From NCBI RefSeq assembly GCF_001653235.2, contig NC_035794.1, positions 2,542,001 to 2,606,000 of the forward strand: a stretch of 64,000 nt of DNA. Direction: 5' to 3'. The position numbers and the translations under genes are program-made. Of this stretch, positions 10,972 to 21,445 are shown piece by piece (within the stretch, counting starts at the first letter, position 1; each line of letters begins with the position of its first letter). The DNA is from Pochonia chlamydosporia 170 (taxonomy: Eukaryota; Ascomycota; Sordariomycetes; Hypocreales; Clavicipitaceae). Under the pieces are notes generated by a model. The model was not told the origin of the DNA and did no database searches. It saw nothing but the letters and a program-made list of their open reading frames with translations.

Positions 10972-11483
10972 GATGCTTGGAACTTGATGAGAAAGTCGAT
11001 GATTTCTTGCAGTGAAGGTTGTAAGAACGGAAATATTGAACCGTTTATATAAGTTTGAAATGAAGTTGACCTGCGACTCAGTTGAATGTGAAAGCACAAT
11101 AGCTAATGCCCCGATCAATGGGTCATTGTGAATTAGCCGTGTGTCGTTTATATAGCCTGTGAAAAGTGTGAGATGTACAATAGAAAAGCAACCTCCTTGC
11201 GTCGATCCATCATCAGGTGATTCGTTTGAACCATAGACCTCTGGGGATCGATACGGTGAGTAGTTGTGGATTGATGTTTCATTGGTATTATGGTGACCGG
11301 TGAATCAGTGGGTGCGGAACAATCCTTAAGCAAAGTTGCCAGAGGTTGGTAGGAATTCGACCATTTTGATGCCACTGAATTCAGTGATGACGTAGCCTCT
11401 TCTTGTCGACTATGTATCGGGCAAACGACATGAATGTATCCGTAAACACATTGGCTACAAGATGAACTAGTTGCAGCGGCCTA
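10972..11483. other. Intergenic, upstream of the small charged-protein gene
   Basis: AT-rich 500-bp stretch before the first MITE-like element. Contains TTTATATA-like runs near 11040 and 11148 that could serve as promoter elements. No gene seen. Confidence 0.4.
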
Positions 11484-11603
11484 CAGTGGGGGTCAGAAGT
11501 ATTTGGACAATGAAAGGTATTGCATATCGCCTTGTATGCTGAGGCATATTGGCCTGTGTTAGTGTATACTTGGATATGTCCAAATACCTTTGGCCACAGA
11601 CTG
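11484..11603 (+). mobile_element. MITE-like element, copy A (120 bp)
   Basis: The element runs CAGTGGGGGTCAGAAGTATT ... CAAATACCTTTGGCCACAGACTG and is flanked by TA on both sides (11482-11483 and 11604-11605). The reverse complement of its right end, CAGTCTGTGGCCAAAGGTAT, matches the left end over about 25 bp with a 1-base gap. Both ends share GTATTTGGAC. TA target duplication with CAGT termini is what Tc1/mariner-class elements show. At 120 bp it has no coding capacity, so it would be a non-autonomous derivative. It is one of at least five copies in the window and the best-preserved one for the terminal repeats. Confidence 0.8.
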
Positions 11604-12155
11604 TACATCTCATGTACACAACGTGGGTAGGTGTACACGTTGGCATTCACAGTGTTGTTATCAGCAGTAGAATGCCATGACCCTGACTAGGATGCAACCC
11701 ATGGACAGTTCAACATTCAGCACCATGTGAGTGATATGCAGGATTGAGCTTCTAGCTCATGAAGATGGGAACTCAAAGCTGCACTGGTGCAACATGTCTT
11801 GTCTGGACCGAGTCTTATTCTGTGAATCGTGGCTCGAATACGGCTTCAACTACTGTAAACAAGAACTTGTATTAGACAGAATGAATGAGATTATTCACTG
11901 GTAATGATTCACTGGGCACCTTTTGGCTATTGTGCCCTCACATCCAATTCACAGCTACCACATTGCTCGATCCACTTCCAGCTCACCTGACCCAGCCTCG
12001 TCTTCTATAAAGTTCCAACTTGCTCCCAGCTTTATTCTTCCATCTTTACAACCTTTCCTTAACTACTGCTCTCCCTGGTATTCGCCTCAGTTCTGCCAGT
12101 ATTCGAGTGTTGTCTCGAAACACGCATCCCGCCACGCTACGTGGTGAGCGTCGCC
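11604..12155. other. Intergenic between MITE copy A and a gene-like stretch
   Basis: No supported gene. A TATAAA motif lies at 12006-12011 followed by a pyrimidine-rich stretch (about 12030-12080), which together look like a promoter for the decayed gene that follows. Confidence 0.35.
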
Positions 12156-13478
12156 ATGGCAAGTCTTAAGGTTCAATTTAGAACCTTTCGAACTTTGAGT
12201 GACGAACTCAGGTCTGCCAAATCAAACTAACATAAGTTGATTTCACCCCAAACAAGCAGCTTTGCAGTGATACCGCAGATTAGAGCAATTTTAAGCCAGA
12301 CTAGGCCAGTTGCTCCTTCACAGCCTCATGTCAAATTCGACGTCAATCTTGCACCAACCGCGCGTACGGTTCAGGGCAACTCCGGGGCTTCGCTTCTTCG
12401 AACGTACCTTGGAAGCTTTTATGCTCCATTGGGTAGAACGGACAATGATATCTCCCTCAACTCGCTTGATGTCGCTGATGGGCTTTTGGAACCATGGCAG
12501 ACAGCACAAAGCGTAACGTCCTAGCAAATGAGATCATCCGAGGTAAGTTGCTTTACGACACTTGGCGATTCAAGCCACTAACAGAAACTTTTTAGGGATG
12601 AACATTTGCCAAGCATTCTATTTCTTTCGCCATGCATTTCCCTCGCTCCAGGACATTTGGAACGGATGTACCGCAGTTCGGACGAACTGTGCCGTTCCAG
12701 CGCGATTTGACAGGCAAGAAGGATGCTACATACATCTCATTTGCTATTTCGGGGCGAGGAATTCAATCACATTGAAGTAGGTTGGGTTCACTGCATGAAG
12801 GTCATGGCAACTTTGCTTCGGTGGACTTGGGCCCCGAGCAATGACTTTACCAGGCATGTCCTTTGCCCTTACAATGGTGAGATACGAGTTTTCGACTTTG
12901 ATCACTTTAACCAGACCATTTCTATTTCTGCCGCTGTTCGCACTCAAAAAGCTACACCAAGACTTCTCCGTCTTGACGAAACAGCAAATTTGATTGAACA
13001 TCGATTTGGTCTCGATGTGCACATTGGGTATTTCCCAGGCTGGCAGAGGTGAGCGTAGGATTCCAAGCGCATCGAAACAGATGCGATTTGTGCCTGGTAC
13101 GTATTTTCTTTTCTTTCCCTCCGTGGCTTTACTGACTGAGCTCATCTCAATTAGTCGGGCACCATTCCACCGGCTTCAAAATCCAAGATTCGCCTTGCCA
13201 GAAGCTGCACACAGCGACGGGTCGTGAGAACTATTGACGGCAAGGATCTGGTGCAATGCGACTTTTGTGCGCTCTNCTTCCGACGATATTGCACCTTCAC
13301 GAAGTCCGTTCAAACTCGCGAGGATATGAAGGGTATGCTCTACGAAGACCGTGCGATTTATGCGATATGGAACATGCCAGCGCCCAGTAACGTCAGAGAA
13401 TTTATGGAGCGTCAGGAGAAAGAAGTCAAGGAGTAAGAGGACGAAGGCGTTGAGGAAGAAAGCGTCGACGACGAATAG
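12156..13478 (+). pseudogene. Gene-like stretch, broken or unresolved
   Basis: The best part is an exon 13155-13436 (ending TAA). It is preceded by a good 59-bp intron (GTACGT ... TTAG, 13096-13154) and, in frame before it, HRNRCDLCL. The exon reads IRLARSCTQRRVVRTI, then QCDFCALXFRRYC, so it has paired Cys residues like a zinc-binding module. X is caused by the N at 13276. Directly after TAA the same frame continues with acidic EDEGVEEESVDDE to TAG at 13478, as if TAA were a recent nonsense change. Upstream, coding-like segments jump between frames (for example a 109-residue piece at 12723-13052 preceded by an in-frame TGA), so no intact start-to-stop model works. I do not recognise the family. 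It may be a pseudogene or a badly sequenced gene. Confidence 0.4.
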
Positions 13479-13561
13479 TTTGGCCGAGAATTCTCCACGT
13501 ACCGAACCGAGGATTAAGATTCGACGCTGTTGCTTTCTATCACGCGGTTCACGTGCCGCTA

Positions 13562-13674
13562 TGTTTCGAGGATTTAAACAAGTACAAGGTATCGCATACC
13601 ACGTTATATGTCAAGATATATTGAGATGTGTTAGTGTATACTCAGATGTGGGCAAATACTGTTACCACGGACTG
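13562..13674 (+). mobile_element. MITE-like element, copy B (113 bp)
   Basis: This copy contains GGATTTAAACAAGTACAAGG at the left and GTGTTAGTGTATACTCAGAT in the middle. The right end is CCACGGACTG followed by TA (13675-13676). The left 8-10 bp are diverged, so the left boundary is set from the TA at 13560-13561 and comparison with copy A. The reverse complement of the right end, CAGTCCGTGGTAACAGTATT, matches the other copies. Confidence 0.65.
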
Positions 13675-13676
13675 TA

Positions 13677-15193
13677 GCGGGGCTTTAGGAAGATTACACC
13701 CTGACTTTTGCCTTGCTTTGTTATGCTGGACTAGGTAGTTAACTTGGTTCACAATTACTTTCCTGCAAGCTTGACGGTTCTAGTAGAACCTGTTCTGGTT
13801 CTCCGGGCTGTGTACATTTGCCTTTCACGACAACCATTGGCTGATCTGTGACAGGCAAGATGGCTCCTAGTGAAGTGTTGCCTCTCTGTGAATGGAGTGA
13901 CACTCTTTGATTGACACCATTTCATGAACGCCATGTCCCCCAAGCGTTCCCATTATGATGGCAAGATTTGAGCCGCTGAACGCGATGGGAAGCCCCTACG
14001 TTGATTTGAATACCAGGGAGTTGAAATTTGGCCGTTGGCGATCCCAGAGCTCCTTCCTCTTCACTGCCAAAAGTTCAGCCGGTGGCATCCCGCCGTCCGA
14101 GGTGTTCTTTGCCAAAACATGCTCCCTTGCCTCAACCACAACGCAAAAACACCAAAAAAATGTTTAGCTTCTCTTTGATAAGCGTGTCATCCTTAGTGCA
14201 GGGGCCATGCTACAAATTCTTTGTAAGCTTTTCGTTCATTTGGGATCGTTTCGAGAGGATTCGAATGATGGAGGACCAACCTAATCTTCTCTGTATCGTT
14301 TCTGGGAGGAGGAGTTAGTGAGGGAAACAAGTGGGTCGGCGGGGGCGGTGCAAACGTACCAAAAAACCATATGCCAAATTAATGGCGAAGGATTCTCTCT
14401 TATTTCATGTTATATACCGCTCAAGTGGAGTGTGTGTGGAGCTATTTGTGAAACTTTGCGTCTGTGGCGTGGCTGACGATCGCTGTGATGCTGTGATGGT
14501 GGTTGTCGCTGGGATTCGGTCTAACCGAATTTGGACGAGGCGCGTTGCCCTCTTGGTATTAGTGCCGTGCGGGCCGACAAGGTTAACGCGCTTATTTATC
14601 TTGAAGGCAGCGTTCAGGAAGGAGCACTAACCTTCCCCGACCGTTCGAAGGAATCAACGTTTTCTGTACTACGGTGTGTACCAACCCAAACATCCACTGT
14701 GCAAGATGTCAAAATATGAGATATGTGCGTGTATACTGGGCTATAGCGGCGTATATTCAACGACAGGTTCGATGACCCCGACGCAGTACCTTGCTGTCTC
14801 TTGAACTCCTGGCTGGATTCGGAGTGATTCAATCACAGCACTCAAACTCAGTTTTACTCGACACTCAACCTCTTGAATCGCCTCATTGTTCAATCACAGT
14901 ATTCAAAAGCTCTCAGGCTGCCTCATTCCCCTTGATTACTTCACAAACATTTGTGGAAAAGCTCGTCTGTGGAATAGTCACGTCCCCTACCCGCTCACAA
15001 GATCACGATGAGTACCTAGGCAGCACCCATCCTGCGTGGTCAGGGTAGAACTAGCAATGGTCACCTTGGATCTTTTCTAGCCACAGCCAGATCATCTCAA
15101 CCACATTGAAGCCAGTGTGGGAACCAACATCCCTAGCCATCACGATGTCAGCCAAAGCCATCACCATTGCCAGCTCAACGAAATAATAGTCGG
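13677..15193. other. Gene-poor stretch downstream of the NLR
   Basis: About 1.5 kb with no supportable gene. Around 14690-14750 there is weak similarity to the MITE centre (GAGATATGTGCGTGTATACTGGG), possibly a decayed copy. The poly-A run near 14150-14160 and short frames elsewhere carry no recognisable protein. Confidence 0.4.
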
Positions 15194-18100
15194 TCACTCA
15201 CCTAATGCAAAGGCAACGATAAGATCAGCATGCTTAGAGCACCAAGCTGTCCAATATGCACTGCTAGCCTCAATATCCATGCAAGTTTCGTCCTCAGAAA
15301 ACAGAGATGGTGTAACTTTCGACGGCCCATTTTCCTTCTCAGACGCATTCTGTAGAGGCCCGAGTTCGACCTCATCATCTATAGTAGGCTCCAGGCGGCT
15401 GACATTTCTCTCTAGCAAGGAAAGCAGTCGATCCATATTATCTGGCATGACTACCTCGATAAACTGTCGGAATGACATATGCATTTCTCTATCACAAGTC
15501 AAATTGTCGTCTCTACCCTTTACAATATCGAAGAGCCATGAAGGGCATTTAATAGAGATGCCGTCCACTATTCCAGCCTTGGCGTCGCCGACAACGACCC
15601 GAGACCCCCTTTGGAGCTTGAAAGTGAATTCGGCAATCAATGCCTGCTCCCACGCATTTTTTTTTGTTTTGACCGAGGCTTCAAAGTCAATGGTACTAGT
15701 ATCCCGGTTTAAGAACTGTTCAACGACCTGACCAAACCAGTCGGCTTCCCTTTTAGAATCAAGGCCCGTGGATTGGCCGAATTCGCACCAAAGAAAAAAA
15801 CAGTTAATCAGAAACTGATGTAAAGCGGTCATTTCTGTTAGGCGTTCCAAATCTCCTGGGTAATCATCTATACTCAAAATTGGCGATTCGAAATAATATT
15901 GCACCACCGTGTCCGAGAAGACACCATTGTCAAACAGACAATCCCAGGGTGGAACAGCGACAGACTCCGGTTGAAACAGGACCACATGCGCCAATAGCAT
16001 TCTCTTAAACGGACTATTGGCAGCTTGTTTTCCCAGCTTCCAAGTAACGTAGGCATCAAATCCAAGCTGCAATGCATGCCAGAGAGGGCAGTACACTTCG
16101 ACGCATTTAATCTGGGCGGGTCTCGTCCCACTGTGGAATCGGTGGTGTATGCACTGAAATGTCGTGGCTGAAAGATAGAAATTAATCTCCTCGGCCTGTT
16201 CCATTCTGCGCCAGCATGATTCATCTACCCGAGAATCCAGGAATTCAAGAAATTCGAAAGGCTCCTCATCCACTCTGTTCGTGATACGCAGGTAGGCTAG
16301 CCCAGCACAGGTTCTAGTGGCAGCTTCAGGATCGAAGCAGTCCACGAGTCGGATGTGAGCCACAAGAAGACTGGAAGCGGCGTCAATAGCATCGAATTTG
16401 TGACTGACAGCCGCGGCGCTTTCCTGCACTCGGAGTCTCTCCAAATATTCAGGGACCGAGCGATGGGTGTATTCAATACTTGCTCCCCCTTCTAAAACGT
16501 CGAGGGTCAGACCCGATTCCAACAATCCTCCACAATTAGCCCTCAGTTGCTTTCGAGCAAGCTCGATTCTCGTCTTCAAAAGAGTCTCATCGATGTGCTT
16601 TCCAGCTACTAAATCGTCCCGGAAAGCGAACCTTTGGTCTTTTTTGTAGTCGTTATAAAAAGAATATGCAAGCAGCGATAGCGGGGGGTAATTCCCTGCC
16701 TTTAATGCGGAAAGCATAATGATAGTTTCATGGGCTTTAATCCGCTTTTGTTCGCCAAGTTTGGTGAGTATATGATGAAATAATTCCTCTAGCCCTATCG
16801 GAAGAGAGTTGAGCAAGTCTTTCAGATCGTTGACATCTCCTCCATTCTCAATGCTCTCACGCATGGCTTGCACTACAAGTGCGACCCAGAAGAAAATGCC
16901 ATTGGCATTGTCAGATATGTCGACAATTAGATCTTCTTTAGCCTCACTGCTAGGCAAACCGCATAGTTTGTCCTGGACATAGCCTCTCATGTCATAGAGT
17001 GTAAGCTCGTGAATCCGTAATCGACAATCTTCCGTAAACGCATTCATAAACACGTTGTCTTCCCTACTCGACGTGCACACCTTCAGGTTACCATGGGAAG
17101 TCGCAACCCAGGCATGTAGCAAGCTGACCATTGCTGTGTGATCACAGTGCGGCGTCTGGTCGTATTCGTCCAGGCCATCAATGAAGAGACAGCAGCGGTT
17201 TTCGGCATAGACTCTCTTGTCCTCAATGAATTTTTGCAAAGCAGTTTGCACCTGGTCTGCTGAGACCTCCAAGTCATGTCGAGCGAACAATGGAAGTCGC
17301 TTAATTTTCTCCCAATGCTCTGGCAATGCCGATGGTATAAATTCCGGACATGACTGCAGCAGGCTATGCAGTATAGATCGACAGAGACCTGCAAGAGACT
17401 TTTGTAACGGTGAGCCAGGCTTCCAGAAGAAGAAATTGGCGAGAACTAGCCGCTTGCTACCTAATTCACGACATGTATCAGTATTACCATACCAAGGCCT
17501 ACAAAGAATCAGGCTGTTCACTCACCGGCCCAGTTTTCGAGCGCACTCTTGGTCCGATGGTTTTGGTACAGATACTTCATCAAAGTCGACTTTCCTGAGC
17601 CCAGCTTACCAGAAATATGAAAGAGTCCTTCAGAAGAAGAGAGCCAGTTGGCAAGTTTTTCCCTGGATTGGTGTCTCATCTCATCGTACTCAGGTGGCAC
17701 ATCATGGTTGCTTGTGTTTGGATTGTCTTCTAAAATCCATCGAAAAGTGCTTTCATCAGCTGGATGTAGCATTTCGTATCTCCCATGCATATCAGGGAAT
17801 CTGAGACTTTGTAAGATTTGGTCTTGATAAAACATGTTCAAAGCTTCCTGATGAATACCGAGCAGTTGACGCAGCTTTTCGTTTGCATCCTCACTGGGGG
17901 ACCCAACTACGACGCCTTTAAGCTGGTCAAAGCCGGTTTGAAGTTCTGTGAGCTTGGATGTGTTGGCATGTGTGTGTGACAGCAAATCGGCCAAAATGTG
18001 CTTTGTCTGGTGGCTAATTACCATTGTCAGTGCCAATTATCGCATGTACCAAGCGATGATGATAATATTTACAAGTATTTCGCGTTTAGATGCAGTTCAA

Positions 18101-18497
18101 GCTGCCCACGGCAATAGTCCAATCGTTTCTCCAACCCTTCCAGCTCTGACTGAGACGAGACTTGTCTAATGGCCGCTCGTAGTTTAGAAAAGGTTGATTT
18201 GTCATCTTTGGCCTTCATCTTTTGTAGCATCTTGAGGAGTTCTTCTGCTATCTTGCGACATTCTCCAACTAGTTCAGCAAGGCTCTGGTCTTCACGCACC
18301 AGTTGGCGGTCTCCGGCTGCTGGTAACGTGTTCATGAATTCCGTCATTTCCGTGATGATCGTTTCTCGGCTTATATTCTCTTGGCCCCCGTCTCCAATTG
18401 AGTGGTATACCTCACGGCCAGCTTTTACCACCTTGATGCTGACGGTGATGAAGGCCAGAATGCCAGATGCCACGCCAATGGCAGAGGCTGGATCCAT
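15194..18497 (-). CDS. STAND/NLR-type protein with fungal N-terminal domain and NACHT NTPase
   Basis: Exons 18497-18073, 18013-17526 and 17460-15194 give 1059 residues. Residues 1-40 (MDPASAIGVASGILAFITVS and a following helix) match the N-terminal domain found on many fungal STAND proteins, thought to act as a death-inducing effector. The NACHT NTPase follows, with Walker A GKLGSGKST at about 277-285 and Walker B LFIDGLDE at about 396-403. A conserved winged-helix/HETHS-like part lies around residues 500-600. The last 450 residues show no ankyrin, WD40 or TPR periodicity. Intron positions are supported by restored NAKYFHQTK and NWAGSKRLV. Fungal NLRs of this type act in heterokaryon incompatibility and innate immunity. 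The codon before the stop overlaps a GTGAGT, so a further 3' exon cannot be excluded. Confidence 0.88.
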
Positions 18498-18518
18498 AGC
18501 GGCGAAGCTGGGGAAGTA

Positions 18519-18669
18519 CAGTGGGTGGTCAAGAGTATTTAAACGGGCACAGCTATCGCATACCGCGGTGTGTGCTAAGATGTATCGAGATGTGTTGGTG
18601 TATACTTGGATATATCGAGATATGTTGGTGTATACCTTAATATGAGCAAATACTTTCTACCACAGACCG
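18519..18669 (+). mobile_element. MITE-like element, copy C (151 bp)
   Basis: The left end CAGTGGGTGGTCAAGAGTAT and right end CTACCACAGACCG are bounded by TA (18517-18518 and 18670-18671). The reverse complement of the right end, CGGTCTGTGGTAGAAAGTAT, mirrors the left. The copy is longer than the others because a unit of about 30 bp (ATCGAGATGTGTTGGTGTAT) is duplicated inside it (about 18584-18609 and 18614-18637). It lies 22 bp upstream of the NLR start codon. Confidence 0.8.
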
Positions 18670-19333
18670 TACGTCGAAGCAGGGTTGGCGCCGTGCGAGA
18701 TTTTGAGAACAAACCATCAATAGGGATGGCTTTGACAAAGTCGATTGGGATTGTTAAGAAGAAAAGGGGCGGCAACGAATTCAGAAAAAGACGATGAAGG
18801 GAAGAGCAGGTAGGCGGGTAAGCTGCATCTTGCATAGGAGGCTCCGTACGGAGTAGACGAATCCATCACTGCTGGTGTAACAGTCGGGTAGAGTGAGGCT
18901 GAGATTCATATGCCCAACGCTGAGCTGAGGCAGGTGCAAGTGAGGAGTCAGCTGCCGCATTCGCAGCAGAGCGATCTCTCGCACTGCCTCAGTCAGTCAA
19001 TCAGCACGCCATATCTCTCACACATCAAAGGCAACTCTCGCAGCATGCACAATTCTATTGCCTCTAACGCAATCTATAAACGGCCAATGCTCCCCAATGC
19101 TAATGCCGGTCCAAATCACAAAAACAAATCAATCCCGCTGTTACGCCTCATCCGTACCGATATCCAGATATCCTCATCCAGGAACCTGCCAAACGGCGAT
19201 CCGGCGCCCAAAGTAAACAATCCACCTGCCCACATGGCACTAGACATCATGTTATAAAACGCCGATTCCCGTTACACAGAGTAAAAAAAAAAGACCCCCG
19301 CTATGCAGAAAAAGTGAATCCCACAAAGTCGCT
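18670..19333. other. Intergenic between the NLR upstream side and CDC34 3' end
   Basis: No gene seen. It should contain the rest of the NLR promoter (minus strand) and the CDC34 3' UTR. A short A/T run at 19283-19293 is the only low-complexity feature. Confidence 0.4.
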
Positions 19334-20126
19334 TCACTTTGTCTCATCGTCCTCGTCGTCATCCTCATCATCATCGTCTTCCTCAAAGTCGCCCATATCC
19401 TCATCACTATCGCTGCCTCCAAAGTCTTCCTCCTCGTCAGACATGTTCCAGAAATCGGCATCGTCCTCGACGGGCTTCACGGGAACGGGAGCCAGCTCCG
19501 ATGTCGTGGGCATTCGCACGCCGTCTGGGATGTCCGACTGCGTGCGGTTGACAACGTCCTTGGCGTGGGCGTCGTATTCGTCCCGCTTGTCGCGGTAAAG
19601 TACGCTGGCGTCGACGTTGGCGGGCGAGTTGATTTCCGGGTCGTCCATGAGGAGGAGGACGGATCGGAGGACGGATTCAACGCCGTGGAGGACGTTCCAT
19701 CGTTCGCTTGCCAGTTCGCCGGACTGCTCGTCGTCGCCTGGTCTGTGGAGGATAGAGATGCAGAGGTGGCCGTCGGTGTAGACATTCGGATGGCAAATGC
19801 CTTTGGTTAGGAATTTAAAGGTCGGCGGCTGGTAAGGGTACTCGGTAGGGAATCGCATGTCGGCCTAGGTGGCTGTCAGTCTAGATTAGTCAACGGTGGC
19901 CGATGAAATGCAACGTACGCGAAGGTATGCGCCATGCCAGATGCTGTCTGGATTCACAACCCAAAGCCCAACTTTCCATCGTAGGAGATTAGTTTCGTCC
20001 GTCTGCAAAGAAGTCAGTATCGTCATTTCCTCCAGACGCTTCGGCGAATGCGGCTCGTACCTCGATGGTCACCCACTTCTCCTTTTGAAGAGCCTGCAGC
20101 TCCTGCATCAAGCGCTTCTGAGCCAT
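19334..20126 (-). CDS. CDC34: Ubiquitin-conjugating enzyme E2, CDC34 type
   Basis: Exons 20126-20061, 20002-19919 and 19864-19334 give 226 residues. It is the E2 partner of SCF ubiquitin ligases, driving cell-cycle protein turnover. The UBC core starts at MAQKRLMQELQALQKE. The catalytic Cys (about residue 85) lies in HPNVYTDGHLCISILH. The 12-13 residue acidic insert DDEQSGELASERW after the active site is the CDC34/UBE2R and UBE2G hallmark. The C-terminal tail is strongly acidic (GDFEEDDDDEDDDEDDETK at the end), as in CDC34. The tail is shorter than in budding yeast. Splices restore WVTIE-TDETNLLRW and GAYLR-ADMRFP without loss of conserved residues. Confidence 0.9.
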
Positions 20127-21445
20127 GATGGTCTATCGAGGTGCAGGCCTGCAATAATTCGCTTGAAACCAACAAGCTCGGAGGAATAGTCGCAGCAGAG
20201 AAAGCCTCGTAGAAGAGAGAAAGGCGGCGCGGAGTCAAGAGGGAGGCAGGCCGCTTTTTACCGGAACCGTTGAATCAGTGAAGGCGACGTTGTTCGAAAG
20301 GGCGGTGTTGTTCAAAGGGATGAATAATGCACAGGTTGAGGTGAACACCCCTCGACAAAAGAACTGTCCTGCCTAGGTAGTCCTCACAGTTGCTTCACAA
20401 ATTGTTCACTTCCAGTTTCGAGCTCGGTGCGGCGATGAAGTGAATCATAGGAAGAGGCGGATGGATGAGGCGAAACGACGAAGCCGGTGGTTGGCCGCAG
20501 TCAGTGCAGTGCGAATGGAGGAGCCGACGCAGACAGAATTGGATGGAGTCAAGGAGAGAGAGTGACGGCATCAGGTGGCCGCCACTCGCCTTAAACATCT
20601 CCACCCCTCGAGGCCATGGCCATGCAATCAGGCACTTGCGGCACCAGACGTTCACAATCGTAAGCGCTTTGGTCCAGATGCACTTGTACCCAGCGCCAAC
20701 AAGATGCAGATGACTTGGCTCATCCCGCCCGTTGCAATCACGCCCAAGACACTCGACTCTCAGCTGTCCAACTCTACAACCATCTACTCGATGTCCGTAC
20801 GAACCCATCAACCCACGAACCACGACAAATCCAAAACTGACACCCGCCTGGGACAAACGTCCCAACAGCCCCAGGTCCCAGCCGGCCGGATTCGTCTCCA
20901 CCATCGAGCGTTGTGCCCGCTACGACCGATTCAGCCGCAACGTCGATTTAATCTCGACCGCATCCAACGCCCAGCGCTGGCCTGAAACATGCCTTCAGCC
21001 GTCATGGTACCAAAATAATTTCTCCCTGGGCATCACCCTCTCTGCCCTTACACTTTCGTTTTGGTGACCCCGACGTGAGTCGTGTCATGTTCTTGCAGGA
21101 TTGCAGCCATCTGACTCGTTCCGTTTGTTGGGACGAAACGTATGTGGACGTGATTGGACAGTGCGCTTGGTCAAACTTTGATCGGGTCGGTCCGGCATGC
21201 CCGAGAATGAACATTCTGAGTTCACAGAGCTTCACTTCTAACGCTGCCCAATACTGAACGAGTCTTGACATTCATCTACCTTGTGCGCTTACTGCTACAC
21301 CTCGCTGATTGCCTCGTAAATCAACACCTCTATCCCAACACCGGCTTGATGACAACCAAAAATGCAGAGTGCCTGCCAAATCGCAAGTACAACTCCCCGC
21401 AACAACCATCACCCATGATAGATCTTGCCTAAAATAATGCCCACC
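20127..21445. other. Intergenic, no supported gene
   Basis: A 1.3-kb stretch between the CDC34 start and the GCN2 stop. A 169-codon minus-strand frame (20395-20904) and overlapping plus-strand frames have no recognisable domain and cross each other, so I left them out. The first 200 bp should hold the CDC34 promoter. Confidence 0.4.

Noticed and set aside
12744..13145. 133-codon minus-strand frame
   Set aside because: Opposite to a plus-strand stretch with better intron signals; peptide not recognisable.
14676..14750. Possible sixth MITE copy
   Set aside because: Only a short centre-like match (GTGTATACT...), no inverted ends or TA borders that I could place.
20395..20904. 169-codon minus-strand frame
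   Set aside because: No domain, overlapped by equally long plus-strand frames, no splice-supported extension.
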